Part shown: positions 1 to 8,488 of the stretch, piece by piece
Numbering within the stretch: the first letter of the stretch is position 1
Layout: every line of letters begins with the position of its first letter
Origin: Vulcanimicrobium alpinum
GTDB taxonomy: Bacteria > Vulcanimicrobiota > Vulcanimicrobiia > Vulcanimicrobiales > Vulcanimicrobiaceae
Reading direction: 5' to 3'
Length of the DNA: 64,000 bases
Assembly: GCF_027923555.1 (NCBI RefSeq)
Contig: NZ_AP025523.1
Coordinates: 1,988,484 to 2,052,483 of the forward strand
The notes under the pieces: model-generated
The model's database searches: none
Seen by the model: only the letters and a program-made list of their open reading frames with translations
What the model was told of the DNA's origin: nothing
Translations under genes and position numbers: made by a program

Positions 1-537
1 GTATTCGGACCGGACGACGGCCTTCATCCCGAACCGCACACGCACTACGGCGCGTACAAGCTCTGCAACGAAGGCTGCGCGCGCGCGTACTGGGAGGACG
101 CCGGGATCCGCAGCGTCGGCTTGCGCCCCGCGACGGTGTACGGGCCCGGTCGCGAGATCGGCGTCACGGCCGATCCGACGCTCGCGATGCGGGCGGCTGC
201 CGAGGGGCAAGCGTATGCGATCCGCTTCACCGGCGCGACGGGGATGGATTACGTCGAGGACGTCGCGCGCATCTTCGCGCGCGCCGCAACCGCGACGCCC
301 GACGGCGCGCACGTGTTCAGCCTGCAAGGCCAACTCGCGACGATGGACGAGGTGCTCGCCGCGATCCGCGCCGTCATCCCCGGTGCCGAGGTGCGCGCCG
401 AAGGCGCGCCGCTCATGTTCGCCGCCGCAGTCGACGAAGCACCGCTCCACGCGCTGTTCCCCGGCGTCCAGCGCACCCCGCTCGCCGACGGCACTCGCGC
501 CACGATCGATTTCTACCGCGTCGCGGTGTCACGCTGA
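1..537 (+). CDS. NAD-dependent epimerase/dehydratase, 5' truncated
   Basis: The frame is open from the first base of the window to TGA at 535-537, so the N-terminal Rossmann half lies outside. Codons 16-20 read YGAYK, the YxxxK active-site pair of extended short-chain dehydrogenases, followed by LRPATVYGPGR, the usual substrate-loop motif of sugar-nucleotide epimerases. A TTG at 121 is internal and is not the start. Members act on nucleotide sugars or related substrates with NAD(P); the substrate cannot be read from this part. The gene converges on rpsM, and its last 9 bases form the left arm of a shared hairpin (529-560). Family assignment is solid; exact function is unknown. Confidence 0.8.
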   Translation, partial: VFGPDDGLHPEPHTHYGAYKLCNEGCARAYWEDAGIRSVGLRPATVYGPGREIGVTADPTLAMRAAAEGQAYAIRFTGATGMDYVEDVARIFARAATATPDGAHVFSLQGQLATMDEVLAAIRAVIPGAEVRAEGAPLMFAAAVDEAPLHALFPGVQRTPLADGTRATIDFYRVAVSR

Positions 538-560
538 GCGCGACGGCGCGCTCAGCGTGA
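529..560. terminator. bidirectional hairpin between epimerase and rpsM
   Basis: A perfect 14-bp inverted repeat (TCACGCTGAGCGCG, loop ACGG, then its complement) sits between two convergent stop codons. The left arm begins inside the epimerase stop region. There is no strong T-tract on either side, so strength as an intrinsic terminator is uncertain. The TCACGCTGAG core matches the dispersed repeat found at 4508, 21231 and 57645, so this may be a derived copy of that element recruited as a terminator. Confidence 0.6.
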
Positions 561-567
561 TGCGCCG

Positions 568-945
568 TTACTTCTTGGTGGTTTTCTTCTTGCCGGCGAC
601 GGTGCGTTTGGGACCTTTGCGCGTGCGCGCGTTGGTCTTCGTGCGCTGACCGCGGACCGGAAGGCCGCGACGGTGGCGCAAGCCGCGATAGCAGCCGATG
701 TCGGTGAGGCGCTTGATGTTCGACGCGATCTCGCGGCGCAGGTCGCCCTCGACCTTCATCGTCTCGATCGCCTCGCGCAGGCGCTGCTCGTCGTCGCTCG
801 TCAGATCCTTGACGCGCACGTCGGGGCTGACCCCCGTCTGCTGGAGGAGCAGCTTCGCGGTCGGCAGACCGATGCCGAAGATGGCGGTGAGTCCGATCTC
901 GATGCGCTTGTCGCGCGGAAGATCGATGCCTGCGATACGAGCCAT
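568..945 (-). CDS. rpsM: 30S ribosomal protein S13
   Basis: The 125-residue product starts [20 protein letters not shown] and has the GIGLPTAK helix-two-turn-helix region, the [20 protein letters not shown] signature and the lysine-rich tail that reaches the P-site tRNA. S13 lies in the head of the 30S subunit, contacts tRNA and forms intersubunit bridges. Its ATG overlaps the rpmJ stop by one base (TAATG). It is the last gene of the ribosomal operon here. In most bacteria rpsK, rpsD, rpoA and rplQ would follow, but the next gene is a convergent epimerase. Confidence 0.97.
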   Translation of the reverse strand: MARIAGIDLPRDKRIEIGLTAIFGIGLPTAKLLLQQTGVSPDVRVKDLTSDDEQRLREAIETMKVEGDLRREIASNIKRLTDIGCYRGLRHRRGLPVRGQRTKTNARTRKGPKRTVAGKKKTTKK

Positions 946-1061
946 TATCCTTGAACCTGCTTGTGCTTGGGGTTGACGCTGCAGATCACGCGCACTTTAC
1001 CTTCGCGGCGGATGATCTTGCAGCCGTCGCAAATGCGTTTGACGGACGGCCGAACTTTCAT
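945..1061 (-). CDS. rpmJ: 50S ribosomal protein L36
   Basis: The 38-residue zinc-ribbon protein starts [19 protein letters not shown]. Cys11, Cys14, Cys27 and His33 form the usual CxxC...C...H site, so this is the zinc-binding paralogue. L36 stabilises 23S rRNA near the peptidyl-transferase region. The frame stays open upstream to 1151, but the family start is the ATG at 1059-1061. It lies 49 bp after map; infA, often found between map and rpmJ, is absent. Confidence 0.95.
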   Translation of the reverse strand: MKVRPSVKRICDGCKIIRREGKVRVICSVNPKHKQVQG

Positions 1062-1110
1062 GATGTTTCTCTTGTCTGGGAAGGGAGCGCGCTGAAGGTG
1101 TGGGTCACGA

Positions 1111-1914
1111 TCAGGCCGCGACCTCTTCCGCCGGACGGAACCGAACGACATCGGGGTGTTCGGCGTAGTCCCGCAACGTCAGGATCTTCGGACCTTCGTC
1201 CGTGATCGCGATCGTGTGCTCGAAGTGCGCCGCTAGTTTACCATCCTCGGTGACGACCGTCCAGCCGTCGTCGAGGGTTTCAACTTCGAAGGTGCCCTCG
1301 GTGATCATCGGCTCGACGGCCAGGCAGAGCCCCTTGCGCAGCAGCGGCCCGCTGCCGGGTTTGCCGTAGTTGGGGACCTGCGGATCCTCGTGCATCTTGC
1401 GGCCGATCCCGTGGCCGACCAGCTTGCGCACGACCCCGTACCCGTGGGCTTCGGCATGCTGCTGCACCGCCCAACCGATGTCGCCGAGGTGGTTGCCGGC
1501 CTGCATCTGGGCGATCCCCAGCATCAGGCACTCTTGCGTGATCCGCATCAGCCGCTTCGCGGACTCGCCGACCTCGCCGATCGCGACCGTGACGGCCGAG
1601 TCGGAGACGTAGCCCTCGAAGGTCGTCCCGATGTCGATCGAGAGCAGATCGCCTTCGTGCAGGACGCGGTCGCCCGGCATGCCGTGGACGACTTCGTCGT
1701 TGACGGAGGTGCAGATCGCCGACGGGTAGCCCTGATAGCCGATGAACGTCGGCACCCCGCCCATCGAGCGGATCGACTCATCGGCGATGCGGTCGAGTTC
1801 GGCCGTCGTGACGCCGGGTTTCGCGGCGTGCATGAGGCGGGTGAGCGTCTTGGACGTGATCTTCCCGCTGCGCCGCATGATCTCGATCTCACGGGCCGAT
1901 TTGATGCTGATCAC
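1111..1914 (-). CDS. map: methionine aminopeptidase, type I
   Basis: The 267-residue M24 metallopeptidase removes N-terminal Met from nascent proteins. The pita-bread fold ligands are visible: the first Asp in [19 protein letters not shown], His in [12 protein letters not shown], Glu in VEPMITEG, and Glu in FEHTIAI near the C terminus. There is no N-terminal zinc-finger extension, so it is the short type Ia form. The GTG start at 1912-1914 overlaps the adk stop (GTGA, 4 bp), which predicts translational coupling. The order secY-adk-map is conserved in bacteria. Confidence 0.95.
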   Translation of the reverse strand: MISIKSAREIEIMRRSGKITSKTLTRLMHAAKPGVTTAELDRIADESIRSMGGVPTFIGYQGYPSAICTSVNDEVVHGMPGDRVLHEGDLLSIDIGTTFEGYVSDSAVTVAIGEVGESAKRLMRITQECLMLGIAQMQAGNHLGDIGWAVQQHAEAHGYGVVRKLVGHGIGRKMHEDPQVPNYGKPGSGPLLRKGLCLAVEPMITEGTFEVETLDDGWTVVTEDGKLAAHFEHTIAITDEGPKILTLRDYAEHPDVVRFRPAEEVAA

Positions 1915-2576
1915 GGCGCCGTCACCGAAGCAAAGCCGTCGCCTTCGATCAGCGCCGTCAACTGCGCCGTCACCTGGCCGATCGGCGCGAGCGCGTTCAC
2001 GCGCATGAGGCGCGGATCGCTCGGATCGTCGTAGTAGCCGATGAGCGGCGCGGTCTTCTCGACGTATTCGTCGAGGCGTTTCTTGATCGTCTCGGCCTTG
2101 TCGTCGGGACGCTGGATCAGCGCCTCGCCCGTGAGATCGTCGATTCCGGCGACCTTCGGCGGTGCGTAGCGTTCGTGATACGTGCGACCCGACGCGGGAT
2201 GCGTCCAGCGGCCGGTGAGCCGGTCGGTGAGCACGTCGATGTCGACGTCGAAGAGGATCGCAACCGACGACTTGTGCTTGCGGCGCAGCATCTCATCGAG
2301 CGCCTGCGCCTGCGCGACCGTGCGCGGAAAACCGTCGAAGATCAGCTTCCCGCCGCCTTCGGCTTCGGGCTCGATCATGCGGATGATCAGGTCGTCGGGG
2401 ACGAGCTCGCCCCGCTCCATGATCGGTTTCGCTTCCTGCCCGAGCGGCGTCCCCTCGCGGACGTGCTTGCGCAGAAGATCGCCGGTCGAGATCTGGCGGT
2501 AGCCGTAACGCTCCTCCAGGATCTTCGCCTGCGTCCCCTTCCCCGCACCCGGAGGCCCGAGCAGAATCAAGTTCAC
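1911..2576 (-). CDS. adk: adenylate kinase
   Basis: The 221-residue enzyme interconverts ATP + AMP and 2 ADP. The P-loop [10 protein letters not shown] is at residues 7-16, followed by the AMP-binding segment ([10 protein letters not shown]), FDGFPRT, and a long LID domain with LTGRW and a Tyr/His-containing loop but no four-cysteine zinc site. It therefore belongs to the long, non-zinc class. It sits between secY and map. Its upstream spacer is filled by a 110-bp structured repeat (2591-2700), so its mRNA leader or coupling to secY differs from the usual tight arrangement. Confidence 0.96.
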   Translation of the reverse strand: MNLILLGPPGAGKGTQAKILEERYGYRQISTGDLLRKHVREGTPLGQEAKPIMERGELVPDDLIIRMIEPEAEGGGKLIFDGFPRTVAQAQALDEMLRRKHKSSVAILFDVDIDVLTDRLTGRWTHPASGRTYHERYAPPKVAGIDDLTGEALIQRPDDKAETIKKRLDEYVEKTAPLIGYYDDPSDPRLMRVNALAPIGQVTAQLTALIEGDGFASVTAP

Positions 2577-2590
2577 GGCAACGCCTCCAC

Positions 2591-2700
2591 GGCGATGGAG
2601 CGAGCGCCGTGGAATAGTGCTCCGGCATCGGTGTTGTTGCGAGCTCGGACCGGGGGCCCCACGCGAAGCGTGGGGGGCGCGCAGCCTGGGGCGGAGCGCC
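2591..2700 (+). repeat. structured ~110-bp intergenic repeat, copy 1
   Basis: This element fills the spacer between the secY stop (2701) and the adk start (2576). Its 17-base left end (GGCGATGGAGCGAGCGC) is identical to that of copy 2 at 5071-5177. The right about 58 bases are also nearly identical and carry a hairpin CCCCACGC-GAA-GCGTGGGG. The central about 33 bases differ. The ends carry only a short GGCG/CGCC inverted match. It is in the opposite orientation to copy 2. No reading frame fits it; a small non-autonomous mobile or RNA-level element is possible. Confidence 0.75.
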
Positions 2701-3993
2701 TCATCGATTGATGAATCCGCGGTAGTCGCGCATGGCGAGGCGGGCTTCGATCTGGGTGATCGAGTCGAGCGCGACGCCGACGACGATGAGCAGCGAGGTC
2801 GAACCGATGTAGAGCGAGGTCAGGCCGACGTCGCGCTGCAGCGACGGGATGACGGCGAGCAGGCCGAGGTAGATCGCGGCGGCCGTCGTGATGCGGGCGA
2901 GGATCTTGTTGATGTAGTCGACCGTCGGCTGGCCGGGGCGGATCCCGGGGATGAACGAGCCGGACTTCTTCAGGTTGTCGGCGATGTCGCGCGTGTTGAC
3001 GACGATCGCCGAGTAGAAGAACGTGAAGACCACGACCAGCAAGAAGTAGACCAGGTTGTAGAGGAACGACTGCGGTCCGAAGTAGGTCGTCAGGTAGAAC
3101 GTGACCTTGCCGGCGACGCTGTTCGCGTTCTGGCCGCCGCCGAACCACGAGAGCGCCTGCTGGGGCAGCAGCAGGATCGAGATCGCGAAGATGATCGAGA
3201 TGACGCCGGCGTTGTTGAGGCGCAGCGGGATGTAGCTCGACCGGCCCGCGTAGAGCTTGCGGCCGACGACGCGGCGCGCCTGCTGCACCGGGATGCGGCG
3301 CTGACCCTGATACATGAACACGATCGAGACGATGGTGACCAGCGCGATCGCGACCCACAGCGCCAGGCCCAGCCAGTTCACGTTGCCCTTGTTGGCGAGC
3401 GAAAACGTCTGCGCGACCTGCGTCGGGAACCGCAGCACGATCCCGACGAAAATGATCAGCGAGATCCCGTTGCCGATCCCCTTGTCGGTGATCTGCTCGC
3501 CGAGCCACATCAGGAACAGCGTCCCCGAGACGAACGCGATCACCGCGTACGCGATGAAGATCGCCGAGTGGTCGTAGAACACGCCGCCGCGGCTCATCGC
3601 GATCGACATCGACGTCGCCTGGATCGTCGCCAGGACGATCGTCAGCCAGCGCGTGTACTTGCCGATCGTCTTGCGGCCTTCTTCCCCGCCCTTTTTGGCC
3701 ATCTCTTCGAGCTGCGGGATGACGACCGTCATCAGCTGCATGATGATCGACGCGTTGATGTAGGGCGTGATTCCCATCGCGATGATCGAGAGCTTCTGCA
3801 GTGCGCCGCCCGAGAGAAAGCCGAGGAACTGGTAGAACGCGCCCGACTGGATGAGCTGATTCCACGCCTGCTGGTTCACGTTGGGGAGCTGGACGTGGAT
3901 CATGAACACGAAGACGGCGAACGCGAAGAACACGAACCCGACCCGCTTGCGGATGTCGGGAACGGTCAGCGCGTTGCGAAGGGTGGTCAGCAC
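2701..3993 (-). CDS. secY: preprotein translocase subunit SecY
   Basis: The 430-residue inner-membrane channel of the Sec translocon has about ten predicted transmembrane segments, starting [18 protein letters not shown]. Family landmarks are [13 protein letters not shown], the cytosolic loop with [10 protein letters not shown] (before TM6) and the [13 protein letters not shown] segment. The start is GTG at 3991-3993, only 10 bp after rplO. It exports unfolded proteins with SecE/SecG and SecA, neither of which is in the window. The position after rplO is classic for the spc operon. Confidence 0.97.
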   Translation of the reverse strand: MLTTLRNALTVPDIRKRVGFVFFAFAVFVFMIHVQLPNVNQQAWNQLIQSGAFYQFLGFLSGGALQKLSIIAMGITPYINASIIMQLMTVVIPQLEEMAKKGGEEGRKTIGKYTRWLTIVLATIQATSMSIAMSRGGVFYDHSAIFIAYAVIAFVSGTLFLMWLGEQITDKGIGNGISLIIFVGIVLRFPTQVAQTFSLANKGNVNWLGLALWVAIALVTIVSIVFMYQGQRRIPVQQARRVVGRKLYAGRSSYIPLRLNNAGVISIIFAISILLLPQQALSWFGGGQNANSVAGKVTFYLTTYFGPQSFLYNLVYFLLVVVFTFFYSAIVVNTRDIADNLKKSGSFIPGIRPGQPTVDYINKILARITTAAAIYLGLLAVIPSLQRDVGLTSLYIGSTSLLIVVGVALDSITQIEARLAMRDYRGFINR

Positions 3994-4003
3994 GAGGCTG
4001 CGG

Positions 4004-4549
4004 TTACTCCGAGGCGGCGGCGTCGCCGAGGTCGGCGCCGACCGCGGCGAGCGCTTCGCGCGCCGACGCCGAGAACAGGATGTCGCGGAACTTCAGGCCG
4101 GCCGGCAGCGAGCCGGCGTCCTTCTTCTTGGCGGTGCCGCCGAGGATCTTGACGCCGTCCTTGAGATCGCGCACCTTGCCGTGCGCTTTGAGCGACTGGG
4201 GGCTGACTTCGACCGAGGTGTCCCAGCCGGCGAGATCGCCGACGTTGAGCACCGCGAACTCGGTGCGGAAATGCCCGATGTCGCGCGACTTCTGCGAGAC
4301 GCCTTTGCGCTGCGGCAGGCGCCGCGCCCACGGTGTCTGGCCGCCTTCGAACGCGGGGCCTTTGCCGCCGCCCGAGCGGACGGTCTGACCCTTGCCGCCT
4401 TCGCCGCCGGTCTTCACCATGCCCGAACCATGCCCGCGGCCGACGCGCGTGCGCTTCGGACGGGAGTGCGGATTCGGTTTGAGGGTCGCCAGCGAAAGGC
4501 TCGCCCCGTCACCCTGAGCCTGTCGAAGGGTCGTCTTCTTTTCAGCCAT
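4004..4549 (-). CDS. rplO: 50S ribosomal protein L15 with altered N terminus
   Basis: The 181-residue protein is longer than the usual 145-150. The core is clear: LKPNPHSRPKRTRVGRGHGSG, the Gly-rich TGGEGGKGQTVRSGGGKGPAFEGGQ segment and a C-terminal domain ending DAAASE. Before the core comes MAEKKTTLRQAQGDGASLSL. TLRQAQGDG is the translation of a dispersed DNA repeat (4508-4530), so the repeat lies inside the coding sequence and adds residues at the N terminus. Without an internal start, this tract must be translated. rpmD (L30), normally just upstream, is missing; rpsE ends 2 bp before. Confidence 0.95.
   Translation of the reverse strand: MAEKKTTLRQAQGDGASLSLATLKPNPHSRPKRTRVGRGHGSGMVKTGGEGGKGQTVRSGGGKGPAFEGGQTPWARRLPQRKGVSQKSRDIGHFRTEFAVLNVGDLAGWDTSVEVSPQSLKAHGKVRDLKDGVKILGGTAKKKDAGSLPAGLKFRDILFSASAREALAAVGADLGDAAASE
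4508..4530. repeat. dispersed CTGAGCCTGTCGAAG repeat inside rplO
   Basis: The plus strand has CACCCTGAGCCTGTCGAAG here, a close match to the CACGCTGAGCCTGTCGAAG unit found as a perfect inverted pair at 57645-57718 and as a half site at 21231-21252. On the coding strand it reads TLRQAQGDG in rplO. Such short palindromic units are widespread in high-GC genomes as intergenic repeats. Finding one in frame in a ribosomal protein gene is unusual. Confidence 0.8.
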
Positions 4550-4551
4550 GG

Positions 4552-5064
4552 TTACACGTACAGCTCGTGGACGGTCTTGCCGCGCAGTTGCGCGACCTTC
4601 TCGGCCGTCTTGAGCGACTTGAGGGCTTCGAACGTCGCGAGCACGACGTTGATCGGGTTGTTCGTCCCGAGCGACTTGGTCACGATGTCGTGGATGCCGG
4701 CGAGTTCCAGCACCGCACGCATCGCGCCGCCCGCGATGACGCCCGTCCCGGGCGACGCCGGCTTGAGCATCACGTGGCCCGATCCGACGCTGACGTTGAC
4801 GAGATGCGGGATCGTCTTCTCGACCATCGGAACGGTGATCAGCGCCTTGCGCGCCTGTTCCACGCCCTTGCGGATCGCTTCGGGGACTTCACCGGCTTTG
4901 CCGATCGCAAAGCCGACGCGGCCCTTCTTATCGCCGACGACGACGAGCGCGGAGAAGCTGAACCGCTTCCCGCCCTTGACCACCTTGGCGACGCGGTTGA
5001 TCCGCACGACGGTCTCTTCGAAACCCTGGTTGTCGCGATCGCGACCGCCACCTCTGTTGTACAT
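4552..5064 (-). CDS. rpsE: 30S ribosomal protein S5
   Basis: The 170-residue product starts [20 protein letters not shown] and has the double-stranded-RNA-binding fold ([24 protein letters not shown]) and the C-terminal domain ([22 protein letters not shown]). S5 acts in decoding accuracy and mRNA helicase activity at the entry site. The frame runs on to 5130, but the extension is just translated repeat DNA. The ATG at 5062-5064 has GGAG 10 bases upstream, and that GGAG is the edge of the repeat at 5071-5177. The repeat thus seems to supply the ribosome-binding site. Confidence 0.96.
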   Translation of the reverse strand: MYNRGGGRDRDNQGFEETVVRINRVAKVVKGGKRFSFSALVVVGDKKGRVGFAIGKAGEVPEAIRKGVEQARKALITVPMVEKTIPHLVNVSVGSGHVMLKPASPGTGVIAGGAMRAVLELAGIHDIVTKSLGTNNPINVVLATFEALKSLKTAEKVAQLRGKTVHELYV

Positions 5065-5070
5065 TCTAAC

Positions 5071-5177
5071 GGCGCTCCGTCCCGGACTCCGCGCCCCCCA
5101 CTGCGTGGGGCCCCCGGTCCGAGCTCGCAATAGTCACTACAGTGTGCGCACCATGCTGCTGCGCTCGCTCCATCGCC
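5071..5177 (-). repeat. structured ~107-bp intergenic repeat, copy 2
   Basis: This second copy of the 2591-2700 element fills the rplR/rpsE spacer, in the opposite orientation to copy 1. The 17-base end GGCGATGGAGCGAGCGC and the GAGCTCGGACCGGGGGCCCC block are shared exactly. Its hairpin is CCCCAC-GCA-GTGGGG against CCCCACGC-GAA-GCGTGGGG in copy 1, so the stem is kept although the loop and length changed. Read on the gene strand, its last bases give the GGAG in front of rpsE. Confidence 0.75.
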
Positions 5178-5183
5178 ATTTCC

Positions 5184-5549
5184 TTAAAACTCCAAACCGG
5201 CTTCACGCGCGGCTTGAGCCAACGCGGCGACGCGACCGTGATATTTGAGACCCGAGGTGTCGAACACGACGGCATCGATCCCCGCGGCCTTCGCGCGCTG
5301 GGCGATCGCCGCGCCGACCTTCTGGGCCGCCGCGATGTTGGTCCGCGACCCCAGGCCCTCGGAGACCGAGCCTTCGCGCGTCGACGCGGCGACGAGCGTG
5401 TGGCCCTTCGTGTCGTCGACGACGAAGGCGTAGGTGTGGTGGAGGCTGCGGAAGATCTGCAGGCGCGGGCGCGACGGCGTCCCCGCGACCTTCTTGCGAA
5501 GGCGCGTGTGACGCTTGAGCCGCTGCCCGGTGCGTGACGTCGTCGACAT
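5184..5549 (-). CDS. rplR: 50S ribosomal protein L18
   Basis: The 121-residue 5S-rRNA-binding protein has the family segments [26 protein letters not shown], the [18 protein letters not shown] strand pair and [32 protein letters not shown] (printed here as overlapping landmarks). L18 with L5 brings 5S rRNA to the central protuberance. The ATG overlaps the rplF stop by one base (TAATG). It is followed by repeat copy 2 rather than by rpsE directly. Confidence 0.96.
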   Translation of the reverse strand: [121 protein letters not shown]

Positions 5550-6097
5550 TACTTCTTGCCTGCCTTACCGGCCTTGCCCAGTTTCTTGCGGACCTTTTCG
5601 CCCTCGTAGCGCACGCCTTTGCCCTTGTACGGCTCGGGCGGACGCAGGTTGCGGATCTCCGCCGCGACCTGGCCGACGCGCTGCTTGTCGATCCCGTCGA
5701 CGTGCACTCTGTTGGTGCCCTCGACGCTGAACGCGATCCCTTCGGGCGCCGCGTACGTCACCGGGTGCGAGTAGCCCAGCGAGAAGTTCAGGTCGTTTCC
5801 GGCCTTGTTTACGCGGTAACCGACGCCCTGAAGCTCGAGCGACTTGCGGAAGCCCTTGGTGACGCCTTCGATCATGTTCGCGACGAGCGTGCGCGTGAGA
5901 CCGTGCGCCGAACGCCCGGGCTTGTCGTCGCTCTTGCGCGCGACGGTCACGACCCCGCCGTCGATCGTCACTTCGACGACCGGAAGGATGCGCTGCTTGA
6001 GCTCGCCCTTCGGGCCTTTGACGTGCACGACCGAGTCGTCGAGTTTGACGTCGACGCCCGACGGAACGGTGACCGGCAGCTTACCAATACGAGACAT
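5549..6097 (-). CDS. rplF: 50S ribosomal protein L6
   Basis: The 182-residue product starts [20 protein letters not shown] and has two tandem L6 folds. The C-terminal signature [22 protein letters not shown] is present, then a short Lys/Gly tail. L6 binds 23S rRNA helix 97 near the factor-binding site. The start is ATG, 6 bp after the rpsH stop. The order rpsH-rplF-rplR is standard. Confidence 0.96.
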
Positions 6098-6103
6098 GAT
6101 CGA

Positions 6104-6505
6104 TTACCACACGTACGCGAGGACTTCACCGCCGAAGCCTTCGCGCTTGGCGCGCTTGCCCGACATGATGCCCTTCGAGGTCGACATGATGACCAGACCC
6201 AGCCCGCCCAGCACGCGCGGGATCTCCGTCTTCGAGGTGTAGACGCGCAGCCCGGGCCGGCTGATCCGGCGAAGGCCGGTGATGACCTTCTCCTTTTCGG
6301 GGCCGTACTTGAGGGTGATGCGCAGCGTCCCTTGCGGACCGTCCTTGAGCTCTTCCACGCCGGTGATGAAGCCTTCGTCGAGCAGGATCTGCGCGACGGC
6401 CTTCTTCATCCGCGAGGCCGGGATGTCGACGGTCTGATGGTTCGCGGTGTTCGCGTTGCGGATGCGCGTCAGCAAATCCGCGATCGGATCCGTTACGACG
6501 CCCAT
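6104..6505 (-). CDS. rpsH: 30S ribosomal protein S8
   Basis: The 133-residue product starts [19 protein letters not shown] and has the C-terminal [26 protein letters not shown] motif that binds the 16S central domain. In E. coli S8 also represses translation of the spc operon; whether that holds here is not visible. The ATG overlaps the rpsN stop by one base (TAATG). Confidence 0.96.
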   Translation of the reverse strand: MGVVTDPIADLLTRIRNANTANHQTVDIPASRMKKAVAQILLDEGFITGVEELKDGPQGTLRITLKYGPEKEKVITGLRRISRPGLRVYTSKTEIPRVLGGLGLVIMSTSKGIMSGKRAKREGFGGEVLAYVW

Positions 6506-6690
6506 TACCAGCTCGCTTTCGTGATGCCGGGGATGAAGCCGCGATGCGCGTTCTCACGCAGGCAGATCCGGCACATGCCGAACTTCCGGTAGTACGCGCG
6601 CGGACGGCCGCAGACTTTGCAGCGGTTGTGTCCGCGCGTGCTGAACTTCGGCGTCCGCTTGGACCGTTCGATGCTCGAGGTTTTGGCCAT
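6505..6690 (-). CDS. rpsN: 30S ribosomal protein S14, zinc-binding short form
   Basis: The 61-residue type Z S14 has CKVC and CRIC pairs (about residues 24-27 and 40-43), a four-cysteine zinc knuckle, and a C-terminal [13 protein letters not shown]. This is the zinc-dependent form, also called rpsZ, not the 101-residue zinc-free form. S14 assembles late into the 30S head. It overlaps rplE upstream and rpsH downstream by one base each, which suggests tight translational coupling. Confidence 0.96.
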   Translation of the reverse strand: MAKTSSIERSKRTPKFSTRGHNRCKVCGRPRAYYRKFGMCRICLRENAHRGFIPGITKASW

Positions 6691-7259
6691 TATCGCGATG
6701 CTCCGGCAGTCGCCGCGGGTTTGGTGAGCGGCAGCCCCATCTGGGTGAGAAACTCGGTCGCCTCTTCGTCGTTCTTGGCGCTCGTCACGATGACGATGTC
6801 CATCCCGCGCGCTTTGTCGACCTTGTCGAAATCGATCTCCGGAAACACCAGCTGTTCGCGCAGACCGAGATTGTAGTTGCCGCGGCCGTCGAACGACTTG
6901 CGGTTGAGCCCGCGGAAGTCGCGGATGCGCGGCAGCACGACGTTGAACAGCTTGTCGAGGAAGACGTACATCCGCTCGCCGCGCAGCGTCACCTTGGCGC
7001 CGATGTTCATCCCTTCGCGGAGCTTGAACGCCGCGATCGACTTCTTCGCCTTGGTGATCACCGGCTTCTGACCGCTGATCGTCGTCAGCTCGCGAACGGC
7101 CGCCTCGAGTGCCTTCGAGTTCTGGATCGCGTCGCCGACCGACATATTGATGACGACCTTCTCGAGCTTGGGCACCTGCATCGGGTTCTTGTAGTTGAAC
7201 CGCTCCTGCATTTTGCCGCGCACTTCGGTCTGGTACTTTTCTTTCAAACGTGCAGCCAT
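6690..7259 (-). CDS. rplE: 50S ribosomal protein L5
   Basis: The 189-residue product starts [20 protein letters not shown] at the ATG 7257-7259. Family segments are [20 protein letters not shown], the [21 protein letters not shown] block, [12 protein letters not shown] and [19 protein letters not shown]5 binds 5S rRNA and contacts P-site tRNA. The open frame extends far upstream through rplX and rplN as a shadow and is not part of the gene. A short Ala-rich tail ([10 protein letters not shown]) follows the core. Confidence 0.96.
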   Translation of the reverse strand: MAARLKEKYQTEVRGKMQERFNYKNPMQVPKLEKVVINMSVGDAIQNSKALEAAVRELTTISGQKPVITKAKKSIAAFKLREGMNIGAKVTLRGERMYVFLDKLFNVVLPRIRDFRGLNRKSFDGRGNYNLGLREQLVFPEIDFDKVDKARGMDIVIVTSAKNDEEATEFLTQMGLPLTKPAATAGASR

Positions 7260-7261
7260 GT

Positions 7262-7630
7262 CTATGCCTTGCTCGGAACCAGGAGCTGCTCGCCGGACTT
7301 CACGCTGACGCGCACCGTCGTGCCGTCGGATTGACGGACGCGGCGCACGCGCGTCGGACGATCGGTCTTCGGATCGATCACCATCAGCGCGGAGAGCGGG
7401 ATCGGAGCTTCCTTCTCGATGATGCCGCCGCCCTGAGCCTGGCCCGTCTGGCCCGGCTTGGTGTGGCGCTTCACGACGTTGAGCCCCTCGACGGTTGCGA
7501 CGCCGTCCTTCGGAAAGACGGCCTTGACGATGCCGCGCTTGCCCTTTTCCTTGCCCCGACGCAGGACGACGGTGTCGCCCTTGACGATCTTCGGCTTGGC
7601 GACCGCCATCGTATTCACCGGACTGCCCAT
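7262..7630 (-). CDS. rplX: 50S ribosomal protein L24
   Basis: The 122-residue product contains the KOW motif ([20 protein letters not shown]) and the C-terminal [17 protein letters not shown]24 is an early assembly initiator of the 50S subunit. Two starts are possible: ATG at 7628-7630 (MGSPVNT), with GGAGG eight bases upstream, or the internal ATG giving MAVAKPK. The stronger ribosome-binding site favours the longer form. It follows rplN with no gap. Confidence 0.95.
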   Translation of the reverse strand: MGSPVNTMAVAKPKIVKGDTVVLRRGKEKGKRGIVKAVFPKDGVATVEGLNVVKRHTKPGQTGQAQGGGIIEKEAPIPLSALMVIDPKTDRPTRVRRVRQSDGTTVRVSVKSGEQLLVPSKA

Positions 7631-8008
7631 TTAGAGGACCTCCGGTGCCAGGCTGGCGATCTTCAGGAACCCGCGGTCGCGGAGTTCGCGGCAGACCGGG
7701 CCGAAGACGCGCGTCCCGCGCGGGTCGAGGTTGTCCTTGTCGCCTTTGATGATCACGCAGGCATTCTCGTCGAACTTGATCACCGAGCCATCGGGCCGGC
7801 GCATCGGCTGCGCCATGCGCACGACGACCGCCTTGACGACTTGGCCCTTCTTGACCGCGGCGCCCGGGATCGCACTCTTGACCGTGCCGACGATGATGTC
7901 GCCGACGTGCGCATAGGGATGACGCGAACCGCCGGCCACGTGGATGCAGAGCAGTTCGCGCGCGCCGGAGTTGTCGGCGACCTTGAGTCGAGTTTCTTGC
8001 TGAATCAT
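7631..8008 (-). CDS. rplN: 50S ribosomal protein L14
   Basis: The 125-residue beta-barrel protein starts [20 protein letters not shown]. It carries the [29 protein letters not shown] signature (split here for length) and [23 protein letters not shown]14 contributes to intersubunit bridges and contacts L19. Its start overlaps the rpsQ stop by 4 bases. Confidence 0.96.
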   Translation of the reverse strand: MIQQETRLKVADNSGARELLCIHVAGGSRHPYAHVGDIIVGTVKSAIPGAAVKKGQVVKAVVVRMAQPMRRPDGSVIKFDENACVIIKGDKDNLDPRGTRVFGPVCRELRDRGFLKIASLAPEVL

Positions 8009-8280
8009 TTTGCGCGCTCGAGAATCTCCACCAGACGCCAGCGCTTGTCACGCGACATCGGGCGGCATTCCTGGATCCGGACGAGATCGCCGGTCTTGGC
8101 GTCGTTCGTCTCGTCGTGCGCCTTGAAGCGCGACGACTGCCGGACGACCTTCTTGTAGACGGGATGGGGAACGCGGGTCTCGGTCACGACGACGATGGTC
8201 TTGTCCATCTTGTCGCTGGCGACGCGGCCCTGCTTGATGCGACGGCGGTTGACGCGGTCCACGGTGTTAGGCTGCTCCAT
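8005..8280 (-). CDS. rpsQ: 30S ribosomal protein S17
   Basis: The 91-residue OB-fold protein has [20 protein letters not shown] near its start, RFKAHDE, and [20 protein letters not shown]. It binds 16S h7 and h11 early in assembly. The ATG at 8278-8280 (MEQPNTVDR) has GAGG six bases upstream. This start makes the gene overlap the end of rpmC by 14 bp. The open frame upstream of it is the rpmC shadow. Confidence 0.94.
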   Translation of the reverse strand: MEQPNTVDRVNRRRIKQGRVASDKMDKTIVVVTETRVPHPVYKKVVRQSSRFKAHDETNDAKTGDLVRIQECRPMSRDKRWRLVEILERAK

Positions 8281-8488
8281 GACGTGCCTCGGCAAGCCGC
8301 TTCTCGGAGATCGCGGTCTGGATCTGGGCATAGGTGCGGCGCACGATCTTCACCCGCGAAAAATCGCTGAGGTGGCCGGTGCGCAGGGAGAAGCGAAGGT
8401 TGAAGAGCTCTTCCTTCGTCTCTTTCGCGCGCTGTTCGAGCGCCGCGAGCGAGAGTTCGCGCAGTTCGCGCAGGTCGGTGCGCTTCAT
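8267..8488 (-). CDS. rpmC: 50S ribosomal protein L29
   Basis: The 73-residue helical-hairpin protein reads [20 protein letters not shown], then [34 protein letters not shown] (landmarks, with the family LFNLRFQ and RRxIARI-like segments). L29 lies at the peptide exit and helps dock trigger factor and SRP. Its ATG overlaps the rplP stop by one base (TAATG). Confidence 0.95.
   Translation of the reverse strand: MKRTDLRELRELSLAALEQRAKETKEELFNLRFSLRTGHLSDFSRVKIVRRTYAQIQTAISEKRLAEARHGAA

Noticed and set aside
2617-4152. Long plus-strand open frame opposite secY
   Set aside because: Very rich in Arg, Asp and Glu and exactly antisense to a well-conserved gene; such shadows are common in high-GC DNA.
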